In this document: one piece after another, positions 55,002 to 62,681 of the stretch | Layout: each line of letters begins with the position of its first letter | How positions within the stretch are numbered: position 1 is the stretch's first letter | Source: Pseudoalteromonas sp. MSK9-3 | Lineage (GTDB): Bacteria > Pseudomonadota > Gammaproteobacteria > Enterobacterales > Alteromonadaceae | Length of the DNA: 64,000 nucleotides | Direction of reading: 5' to 3' | Assembly (NCBI RefSeq): GCF_003590335.1 | Contig: NZ_MIET01000032.1 | Span: 62,001 to 126,000, forward strand | Program-made: the position numbers and the translations under genes | The notes under the pieces: model-generated | What the model saw: the letters and a program-made list of their open reading frames with translations, nothing else | The model's database searches: none | What the model was told of the DNA's origin: nothing

Positions 55002-58000
55002 ATGGATATCGCGATGAACTTAACACGCAGTTCGCTAAAAAACCCAGCGAGTGTAATTGTCATATTGGTACTGATCATGCTTTTTGGCACCATCAGTATT
55101 TTTAAACTCCCTCTACAATTAACTCCTGACATTGAGCAACCTCAAATCACAATATTCTCAGGATGGCGGCAAGCGGCGCCTGAAGAGGTTGAATCAATGA
55201 TCATTGAACCCATTGAAAATGCGGTAAAAAACACCCCCGGTGCATTAGAAGTTAGTACAAATATCAGTCGAGGTTCTGGCTTTATTACACTTACCTTTGC
55301 TGTTGATGCGAACATGCAACAAGCCATGCTAGATGTGCTTACTAGCCTGAATCAGGCCCCTCCTCTGCCGCTTGATGCGATAGACCCGGTTGTAACTGCT
55401 GGTGGAAATGGAGGCGCTGGCTCTGGCGGATCCACCGCAGCAAGTTTAATGGTTGTGCCTTTGGCTTATAGTTCAGAGTCACTCGACATGGCGCAATACC
55501 AAAAGCAAATAGAAGATATCATTGAGCCACGGCTTTCCCGTATTCCAGGGGTCTCTCATGTAAATATGTCAGGCGAGCGCCCTCGGGAGCTTAGGGTTAC
55601 TTTTGATCCTTTCAAAGCAGCCTCTTTAGGTATTAGTTTAACAAATATTCAGCGCACTCTTTCTAGCTCGACTGACGTCTCTGGGGGTATCGCCGATGTA
55701 GGTCGGCGACAGTACACAGTTCGATTTACTGGTAAATACAATGCTGATACGCTCAGTGAAATGCGTGTAGGCTATTCAAATGAACGACCTATTTATTTAA
55801 AAGATATCGCCACAGTCGAAGATACCTTAACCGATAGGCGCTCAATGGCGCTACGTAATGGTAAACCTTCTTATTATCTAACGGTGTCAAGAAATAATGA
55901 CGCGAACACCGTTGCGGTGCTTGATGAAATAAATCGCGCTATCGATGAATTAAATAACGGCGCTTTGTTAGAAGCAGGGTTAGCGCTTGAGCTAAGTTTT
56001 GACTCCTCAGTACACATTCGCAATGCCTTACAACTCGTAAAAGGCAATTTAGGACTCGGTGTTTTATTTGCATGTGGCATTATGTGGCTGTTTTTCAGAG
56101 GGTTAAAAACCACCTTAATTATTGCCGCAACGATCCCTGTATCATTAATGGTCGCTTTCTTTTCCCTCAATATTTTTGACCGTAGCTTAAATGTCATTTC
56201 ACTGGCAGGCTTAGCGTTTGCGGTTGGCCTAGTGCTGGATGCAGCCATTATTGTTCAAGAGAATATTTCTCGATTACGCACGTTAGGTGAAAACCAACGT
56301 AAAGCGGTACTAAAAGGGGCAACACAAGTAGCAGGCGCATTATTTGCTTCAACAGCAACCAGTGTTGCCATTTTCTTACCCATTATGTTCATGGCGGGAA
56401 TTGAAGGGCAATTATTTTCAGACCTCGCGCTCACCTTATCCATCGCCGTGATCAGCTCATTAGTATGCGCATTGACCATTATCCCGATTGCCAACCAATT
56501 TTGGCCAGAAAAAAAGCCGGCCGTTGACCCATTCGACACCTATTGGTCAACGCTGACTGCATTTATAAAAAAGATTACAAATACCAGGATAAAACAATGT
56601 AGTTGGGTTGTAGGGCTACTGGGTGGATCACTGTTAGCAACATTCACATTATTACCAAAAACTGACTTTATGCCTCGCGCTCCCACTGACGGATTCTTCT
56701 ATTCTTTAAATATTCCACCAGGTGCAAACCTCGGCTTTCTGGAGCAAGAAATAGGGCAGAGAATAAAAGAGCGCCTGAAGCCATATCACGAAGGAACAAA
56801 ACTACCAAAAGTGAAAGATTACAACTTTTACATTGCAGGCTCTAACGGCGGTGGATTTATTTATTCAGATGACCCTAAACGCGTTGAAGAGTTAATGGAA
56901 GTCGCTCGAAATGAAATTTTTCAAGACCTACCTGATACTCACGTATTCCTATTCAGAGGGTCAATGATCCAAGTCTCAAATGGTGGAGATGGTCGAGCGC
57001 TCAATATCGACTTAACAGGCCCTAACATGGATGAACTCATTAGTGGAGCTAAAAAAGTATTAGAGAAAGTGAAGAGTGAACTCCCCAACGCAACCGCACA
57101 ACCTCAACCAAGCTTAGATATGGCTGAACCTGAACTTCGCCTTCATCCTAATGACAGACGTATTACCCAAGCTGGCTTGACTCGTGACGAAGTTGCACGT
57201 GCTGTACAAGCGTTTACAGGTGGGTTATTTATCAATGAATACTTCAATGGCAATGAGCGGATGAATGTAATTTTGCGCTCTGAACCTTGGTCATCACCTG
57301 AGCAACTAGAGGCGCTTCCTATTGTTACGCCAATGTCGGGGACGCAAACACTGGGCGAATTAGTAACCATAGAACGCACTGTTGGCCCGAGCCAGTTACG
57401 CAGAGTCAATGGCAAACGAACAGTATCTGTGATGATCACGCCGCCAGAAACAATGAGTTTGCAGGAGGCGCAATCGATACTCATGACTCAAGTCATGCCA
57501 CATATAAAAACCTCAGTACCAGACAGTGTGAGCGTCTTACTGGCAGGTAATGCAACTAAAATGAGCTCAGCAATTGAAGAAATGACGCTGAACTTCCTAC
57601 TTGCATTATTCATTTTATTTTTACTAATGACTGCGCTATTTAGGTCGGCTAAAGATAGTCTGTTAGTACTTTTGGTCATGCCGCTGGCTGTCGCCGGTGG
57701 AGTTATCGCCTTGTACATACTAAACTTGTTTGCTTTTCAATCTCTTGATTTACTTACCATGATTGGTTTTATTATTTTACTCGGACTAGTAGTAAATAAT
57801 GCCATTCTTTTAGTTGACCAAACTCGCAGTGGCGAGCGCCAAGGCCTTGAGCGCAAAGATGCTGTAGAGCAAGCAATTCGCTTAAGGGCCAGACCTGTCT
57901 ATTTGAGCACATTAACCAGTTTGTTTGGTATGTTACCCCTTATGCTTGTGCCCGGTGTTGGCTCAGAAATTTATCGTGGCTTAGCAACTGTTATAGTCGG

Positions 58001-58136
58001 AGGCATGGCGATTAGCGCTCTATTTACGTTAATCTTAATGCCTAGCTTATTGCTATTGGGCCGCTCCAAATACCCTAGCATGTCAGACCAAGTTTCAAAA
58101 GAAGCCCAAGTTGTAGACTTGGTTGCTAATAAATAA
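55002..58136 (+). CDS. RND-family efflux pump, inner-membrane subunit
   Basis: Resistance-nodulation-division transporter of 1044 residues with two halves of six membrane segments and two large periplasmic loops. It begins MDIAMNLTRSSLKNPASVIVILVLIMLFG; the ATG at 55014 (residue 5) is an alternative start. In the fourth membrane segment AVGLVLDAAIIVQEN the usual second aspartate (AcrB Asp408) is Ala414, and the residue equivalent to AcrB Lys940 is Asn932 (GLVVNNAILLV), so the usual proton-relay set is incomplete. The adaptor gene follows after 8 bases. No outer-membrane factor gene is adjacent, so it probably uses a TolC encoded elsewhere. Confidence 0.9.
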   Translation: MDIAMNLTRSSLKNPASVIVILVLIMLFGTISIFKLPLQLTPDIEQPQITIFSGWRQAAPEEVESMIIEPIENAVKNTPGALEVSTNISRGSGFITLTFAVDANMQQAMLDVLTSLNQAPPLPLDAIDPVVTAGGNGGAGSGGSTAASLMVVPLAYSSESLDMAQYQKQIEDIIEPRLSRIPGVSHVNMSGERPRELRVTFDPFKAASLGISLTNIQRTLSSSTDVSGGIADVGRRQYTVRFTGKYNADTLSEMRVGYSNERPIYLKDIATVEDTLTDRRSMALRNGKPSYYLTVSRNNDANTVAVLDEINRAIDELNNGALLEAGLALELSFDSSVHIRNALQLVKGNLGLGVLFACGIMWLFFRGLKTTLIIAATIPVSLMVAFFSLNIFDRSLNVISLAGLAFAVGLVLDAAIIVQENISRLRTLGENQRKAVLKGATQVAGALFASTATSVAIFLPIMFMAGIEGQLFSDLALTLSIAVISSLVCALTIIPIANQFWPEKKPAVDPFDTYWSTLTAFIKKITNTRIKQCSWVVGLLGGSLLATFTLLPKTDFMPRAPTDGFFYSLNIPPGANLGFLEQEIGQRIKERLKPYHEGTKLPKVKDYNFYIAGSNGGGFIYSDDPKRVEELMEVARNEIFQDLPDTHVFLFRGSMIQVSNGGDGRALNIDLTGPNMDELISGAKKVLEKVKSELPNATAQPQPSLDMAEPELRLHPNDRRITQAGLTRDEVARAVQAFTGGLFINEYFNGNERMNVILRSEPWSSPEQLEALPIVTPMSGTQTLGELVTIERTVGPSQLRRVNGKRTVSVMITPPETMSLQEAQSILMTQVMPHIKTSVPDSVSVLLAGNATKMSSAIEEMTLNFLLALFILFLLMTALFRSAKDSLLVLLVMPLAVAGGVIALYILNLFAFQSLDLLTMIGFIILLGLVVNNAILLVDQTRSGERQGLERKDAVEQAIRLRARPVYLSTLTSLFGMLPLMLVPGVGSEIYRGLATVIVGGMAISALFTLILMPSLLLLGRSKYPSMSDQVSKEAQVVDLVANK

Positions 58137-58144
58137 AGAGGCGC

Positions 58145-59260
58145 ATGATGCATCATACTCAACAATCTCATTTATCCCCATTAACTCGCCTCGCTAAAGC
58201 AGCCTTGTTAACTACGGGCTTATTTTGCACGGCAGTCAATGCGGCGGCACCTGTTGCTGTCGAACGTATTACTCAAGCGAATTTACAGAGCCAATTTACC
58301 GTACACGGGACTCTCTATGGCAAACAAGATGTGCGATTAACAGCCGGTGTCAATGGCCTGCTAACGTATGTGGCCGAACCAGGTAGCTTAGTACATAAAG
58401 GGGATATATTAGCGAAAATAGACACTCTACCTTTAGAGTTTCAACACGCTACTCAACGAGAAATGCTCACGAGAGCAAAAATTAACTTACGTTTTCACAA
58501 GCAAGAATTAAGTCGCTTGAAAAAACTCGCTCAGTCTAGTAGTGCCGCGGCAAGTCAAGTTGACCAAATCCAGAATAAACACGACTTAGCACAATCAGAT
58601 ATCGCACTTGCAGAAATTGCCCTGCAGAGAATAGCCGACCAAATTAACAGAGCCACCTTAACAGCACCGTTTTCAGGTGTTGTCAGTGAGCGTTTTATAC
58701 AGTCTGGTGCAGATGTCAATCGTGCGGATAAGCTCATTAAGTTAATCGACATCAACAATTTAGAAGCTCGGATCTACATTCCCATAAAATATTTGAACTA
58801 CATACAGCAAGGGCAATCTCTTCCCATTACAACCACTGATAGCACACCAAGTCAGCCTACCAATTATGCAAAAATCACTGCAATTATTCCTGCCACAGAT
58901 CCACGCTCACAGTCATTTGAGATACGCGCAACCCTTGAAAAAGACACCGACTCACTTTGGGCTGTAGGGCAATTAGTTAATATCTCCGTACCTTTAAAAA
59001 CAGATAATACGTCTTGGCTAGTCAATCGAGATGCATTGATTTTACGTAAAGACGGCGTACATATTGTAAAGATAGACGACCAAAACACCGCTCAAAAGGT
59101 CCCTGTTCAAGTAGGTAAAGGTAAAGGTAAGTTAGTGGCTATTACCCCACTCAGCGCAGGTTCATTATCAGTTAACGATACTGTTGTTGTTTTAGGTGCT
59201 GAGCGATTGCAAGCAGGTCAAGAAGTAGAAGTACAACAGCGAGCGAAAAACAGCAGCTAA
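58145..59260 (+). CDS. RND efflux pump periplasmic adaptor subunit
   Basis: Membrane-fusion protein linking the inner-membrane pump to an outer-membrane channel. The 371 residues have a signal peptide, the barrel-sandwich segment LTAGVNGLLTYVAEPGSLVHKGDILAKIDTLP, a coiled-coil hairpin (HATQREMLTRAKINLRFHKQELSRLKKLAQSS...QVDQIQNKHDLAQSDIALAEIALQRI) and a beta-barrel (SGVVSERFIQSGADVNRADKLIKLIDI). The ATG is preceded by AAAGAGGCGC. It follows the pump gene by 8 bases and ends in a terminator. Confidence 0.9.
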   Translation: MMHHTQQSHLSPLTRLAKAALLTTGLFCTAVNAAAPVAVERITQANLQSQFTVHGTLYGKQDVRLTAGVNGLLTYVAEPGSLVHKGDILAKIDTLPLEFQHATQREMLTRAKINLRFHKQELSRLKKLAQSSSAAASQVDQIQNKHDLAQSDIALAEIALQRIADQINRATLTAPFSGVVSERFIQSGADVNRADKLIKLIDINNLEARIYIPIKYLNYIQQGQSLPITTTDSTPSQPTNYAKITAIIPATDPRSQSFEIRATLEKDTDSLWAVGQLVNISVPLKTDNTSWLVNRDALILRKDGVHIVKIDDQNTAQKVPVQVGKGKGKLVAITPLSAGSLSVNDTVVVLGAERLQAGQEVEVQQRAKNSS

Positions 59261-59287
59261 ATACTTATTAAGTAAAGTTACTAGCCC

Positions 59288-59325
59288 AATGAGTAAGTGC
59301 TCCCCATCAGCCTTACTCATTTTCA
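59288..59325 (+). terminator. Terminator after the RND adaptor gene
   Basis: AATGAGTAAG (59288-59297) pairs with CTTACTCATT (59312-59321), and TTTTCATT follows on the plus strand. It lies 28 bases after the adaptor stop codon. Confidence 0.8.
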
Positions 59326-59470
59326 TTATAAATTAAAGCTCATATAATCAGATGATTAAAAATAATTAACCGTCCCCATATTGTTATTTAATCGTTTTTA
59401 ATTAGCTCTTTTTCAACCAGCACATTAAAAATAAAAGCCCGAAAAAAATAAAATAAATTAAAGGCTTTTA

Positions 59471-60406
59471 ATGATGTATAAAACACTTTCTATCACCAGT
59501 ATGTGCTTGCTTGGATCGCTGCACCTATGTGGGAGCGCTGCGCAGCTATCGCCGGCAGAGCAACCTTCTCGTCAATTTATGTTTGATGACTTTAACTATC
59601 AGAGCTTTAATCAGGCGCAAAAAAATGGCTGGATGGTACGCACAGAAACCGGACACCCAGGTATCAAAGGGGCGCATTGGTGGAAAGAAGGCGTGACTTT
59701 TCACCCTGACGAATTAAACCATGCTAATTTTGTAATGCGCTTAACGTCAAAAACCGATGGCACAGCGATCAATACCCGGCAAACGCAGGTTTGCCATAAA
59801 CGTAAATACCGAGAAGGCACCTATGCCGCACGCGTTTATTTCAATGACCAGCCTCAATACGGCCCAGATGGTGACGGGATAGTAGAAACATTCTATGCCA
59901 TTAGCCCACTCAAAGCGCCAATGGATAAGAATTACAGTGAGATGGACTTTGAATATCTCGCAAATGGTGGCTGGGGTGAAGGAAACCACGCATTATTTGC
60001 CACTTCATGGGAAACATTCCAACTTAAGCCTTGGACTAAGGTCAACCAATACGACGCTGTACGCAATAGCCTGCAAGGCTGGAATTTATTAGTTCTACAC
60101 GCCAAAGGCGACACCCTCAGTTACTACATTAATGGCGAACTGTTTGCGCAACACGGACCTGAAGTATTTCCTGAAGTCCCTATGTCTATCAATTTCAATT
60201 TATGGTTTATACAAGAGCAATTAGTAAAAAATCCAGCGATGCGCCAGTATTATCAAGATGTTGATTGGGTATACTTTTCGAAAGATACCCAACTCACTAG
60301 CCAGCAAGTTATTGAGCAAGTCACGCACTTACGTAAGAATAATGTCACGCATCACGATACAGTGCCCGACTGGTCACCGAAACAAGATGACTACTGCAGT
60401 TTATAA
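59471..60406 (+). CDS. Secreted GH16-like glycoside hydrolase family protein
   Basis: Exported 311-residue protein with a signal peptide (residues 1-24). The concanavalin-like core includes FDDFNYQSFNQAQKNGWMV, QVCHKRKYREGTYAARVYF and the catalytic-type motif EMDFE at residues 157-161 (YSEMDFEYLANGGWG), which fits the ExDxE pattern of glycoside hydrolase family 16. HALFATSWETFQ and FNLWFIQEQ also fit that fold. The polysaccharide substrate is unknown; family 16 enzymes act on beta-glucans, agar, carrageenan and others. It converges on the regulator at 60415-62019. Confidence 0.75.
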   Translation: MMYKTLSITSMCLLGSLHLCGSAAQLSPAEQPSRQFMFDDFNYQSFNQAQKNGWMVRTETGHPGIKGAHWWKEGVTFHPDELNHANFVMRLTSKTDGTAINTRQTQVCHKRKYREGTYAARVYFNDQPQYGPDGDGIVETFYAISPLKAPMDKNYSEMDFEYLANGGWGEGNHALFATSWETFQLKPWTKVNQYDAVRNSLQGWNLLVLHAKGDTLSYYINGELFAQHGPEVFPEVPMSINFNLWFIQEQLVKNPAMRQYYQDVDWVYFSKDTQLTSQQVIEQVTHLRKNNVTHHDTVPDWSPKQDDYCSL

Positions 60407-60414
60407 CGATTAAG

Positions 60415-62019
60415 TTAATTTACACTGTACACAGAAGTGTGGTTAAACCACGCTTCAACTCGACTTATCAATAATTGATTATCATTATGCTGCGCAATCT
60501 TTTTAGCTTGCAAAGCATACTGCTTCGCTTTGTCTTCATTCAATTGGCTACGTGCAATATCGGCTTTGGCTAAATACACCCACACTAAGTTAGCTTGCGC
60601 ATTACTGCGCTCTGCAATAGTCAGTGCTTGGTTTAGGTAACGCGTACTTTCATCAAGCTCTAATTGCTCAGCCGCAACTTTTGCCAGCTCAATCAGCGCG
60701 GCTGTTTGCCCGTAGGTGCTATTAAACTCTTGATGATAGCTCAAAGCCAAGGTCAATAACCGTATGGCTTGTACATACTGACCTTGCAACCTTTTTATTT
60801 TCCCAAGTTCCTCGTAAGAATACGCAATAAATAGCTTATCCTGTTGCTGTTCAGCCAACTGTTTAGCAAGGGCTATATGCTCAGAAGCCTGTTGTAATTC
60901 ACCCTCTCTATCATCGGCGTGTGGCCAGTTAATTTTTAAATACCCAATCATGAGATACGCTCTGATCAACTCGCGGTTTTGCTGTGTACCTGCCAGTTGT
61001 ATATTTTCTTTGAGTAAGGCTATGGCCTCATCTTGGCGAGATGTATTGGCATAACTTGCCGCTAGGTATCGTCGAGCAGCTAATAATTCATGATTGCCTT
61101 GCAACGCACTTGCGAACAGCGGTGTAGCCTGCTCAAATTCATTTTTTAAATACAGCTCAACACCACGTGCAAAGGCTTCATTACTAAACACATTCTCATG
61201 AAATTGAAAATTGTTTGGTTGATAAGAACCAAATCGTTTAGCGACTATTTCTATAAGTTCATCAAAAGCAACGTTAACCGTTTCTGCATTAATAACGCCT
61301 CGCTCGACACTATGCTCTGTATGAATAAAATAATGAAGCTGATAATCGAGTGGGAACCCGGTTAAACGTGTTTTCACCAATAAATCGGCCTCTAACTTCG
61401 CCCTTAACGGGTAAATATTGCCGCCTGAAAATACATGTCGCTTATCAATCTCTAATCGCTCTAATGCATAGAGAACATGGCCACTGCCAATCACATCAAG
61501 TTCACTCGTTTGTGCCAACCTTTGATTTAAATATTCAAGGCCTTGCACTGATACCCAATTATGTTCTTTATCTTGCATTGCGTTATCCACTGGCAATAAT
61601 GCGATCGTCAGCTTTTGGGAGGTAAACATACTTGTAAAAAGAGCCGAAAATACAAGGATAATAGCGGCAACAATACCAACCTGAAAAAATGGCTTTTTAT
61701 AAACTGGACGGGATGTTGAATCACTATACGACGCCAGCTCTGCTACCCATTGGTAACCATTGCGCGGGAAGGTTTTTATAATATCGCTACCAAATATATC
61801 TCGGAGTTCTTTCACCGACTGAGCGAGTACTTGTTCTTGCACGATGACATCATGCCAAATATCGTCAAGCAGCTCTTGCTTGCTCACAATACGGTCACGC
61901 AGGTCAATCAGTTTCACCAACACTTGCAGCGTTTTGCTACGAATGACAATACGCTCTGAACTGGTTAAAACCACACCGGTTTTTAAATCAACGGATAAGC
62001 CATTAATATTGTGTCGCAT
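60415..62019 (-). CDS. CadC-like transmembrane regulator with TPR domain
   Basis: Membrane-bound transcription regulator of 534 residues (from the ATG at 62019; the frame is open to a TTG at 62034). It has an OmpR-type winged helix (residues 1-90, including RIVSKQELLDDIWHDVIVQEQVLAQSVKELRDIFG and TFPRNGYQWVAEL), one membrane segment (VGIVAAIILVFSALFTSMF), then a periplasmic domain and TPR-like repeats (EQATPLFASALQGNHELLAARRYLAASYANTSRQDEAIALL and later repeats). The signal it senses is unknown. It is convergent with the GH16-like gene, 8 bases apart, so a link is possible but not shown. Confidence 0.82.
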   Translation of the reverse strand: MRHNINGLSVDLKTGVVLTSSERIVIRSKTLQVLVKLIDLRDRIVSKQELLDDIWHDVIVQEQVLAQSVKELRDIFGSDIIKTFPRNGYQWVAELASYSDSTSRPVYKKPFFQVGIVAAIILVFSALFTSMFTSQKLTIALLPVDNAMQDKEHNWVSVQGLEYLNQRLAQTSELDVIGSGHVLYALERLEIDKRHVFSGGNIYPLRAKLEADLLVKTRLTGFPLDYQLHYFIHTEHSVERGVINAETVNVAFDELIEIVAKRFGSYQPNNFQFHENVFSNEAFARGVELYLKNEFEQATPLFASALQGNHELLAARRYLAASYANTSRQDEAIALLKENIQLAGTQQNRELIRAYLMIGYLKINWPHADDREGELQQASEHIALAKQLAEQQQDKLFIAYSYEELGKIKRLQGQYVQAIRLLTLALSYHQEFNSTYGQTAALIELAKVAAEQLELDESTRYLNQALTIAERSNAQANLVWVYLAKADIARSQLNEDKAKQYALQAKKIAQHNDNQLLISRVEAWFNHTSVYSVN

Positions 62020-62113
62020 GCCAAAAATATTCAAGAATTATAATAAGATGAGTATTACAAAAAAGGGGGGAAACAGGAACTACTATTACACTTTCGCGAT
62101 AAACTTACTGCAA

Positions 62114-62146
62114 ACCAAATAGAGTGTGATAAACACTCTATTTGGT
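62114..62146. repeat. Long perfect inverted repeat after ydbL
   Basis: A 14-bp perfect stem (62114-62127 and 62133-62146) with a 5-base loop lies between the ydbL stop and the upstream end of the regulator. No T-tract follows on either strand, so it is a hairpin that could work as a Rho-dependent or stability element rather than a classical terminator. Confidence 0.5.
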
Positions 62147-62164
62147 ATATGACATATTGTAAGG

Positions 62165-62485
62165 TTATTTTTTGATCCACTTACCCTTTACTTTTATAAA
62201 GTGCCCTGACGCCGTTTTTTCTACCGCCTTTTTTCCAGCAAGTGTTTCAACTTGCGCTAAGCTCAAGTTGTTTTTTTGTGCTAACTGCTGATATTTACTT
62301 TTTCTTTTTGCATTCACAGATTTAATCAATGCCTTTGCTTGAGCATTTTGACTAACCAGCGCTAAATACCCACTTGAAGTTTCGCCGACAAGACCTTGTG
62401 ACTTTGCACTATTTAAAGTCAGCGCAAACGCGGAAAAGGTCATTCCTAACGCAATCAATGCCAATACCATACTGTTCATTTTCAT
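62165..62485 (-). CDS. ydbL: YdbL family periplasmic protein (DUF1318)
   Basis: A 106-residue periplasmic protein of the YdbL/DUF1318 family. The signal peptide (residues 1-22) ends near AFA, and the conserved segments are LNSAKSQGLVGETSSGYLALVSQ, VNAKRKSKYQQLAQKNNLSLAQVETLAGKKAVEKTASGHFIKV. AAAGGAGAGC precedes the ATG. It is the last gene of the ydbH-ynbE-ydbL set. In E. coli YdbL acts with YnbE and YdbH in envelope lipid homeostasis; the details are recent and only family-based here. Confidence 0.93.
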   Translation of the reverse strand: MKMNSMVLALIALGMTFSAFALTLNSAKSQGLVGETSSGYLALVSQNAQAKALIKSVNAKRKSKYQQLAQKNNLSLAQVETLAGKKAVEKTASGHFIKVKGKWIKK

Positions 62486-62496
62486 TATGCTCTCCT

Positions 62497-62676
62497 TTAA
62501 AATAATTCGCTGTCATCGCTAAATAAGTCATCTAACTCTTTATCAACTTTCACACGTATTTCATGATCGACTTTCACATTTAAGTTGATTGTAATTGGCT
62601 CTTTCGTTTCAACCTGTACTTTGTGAGTACACGCCGATAACATCAGCACACTCATTAACGCTATCATCCATTTCAT
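62497..62676 (-). CDS. ynbE: YnbE family small outer-membrane lipoprotein
   Basis: A 59-residue lipoprotein found by reading the gap between ydbH and ydbL. The signal peptide MKWMIALMSVLMLSAC has lipobox LSAC (Cys16). The mature part THKVQVETKEPITINLNVKVDHEIRVKVDKELDD is beta-strand-like, as in YnbE of E. coli, where it binds the C-terminus of YdbH. It is 5 bases after ydbH and 11 bases before ydbL, the order of the E. coli ydbH-ynbE-ydbL operon. Confidence 0.93.
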   Translation of the reverse strand: MKWMIALMSVLMLSACTHKVQVETKEPITINLNVKVDHEIRVKVDKELDDLFSDDSELF

Positions 62677-62681
62677 TTAAG

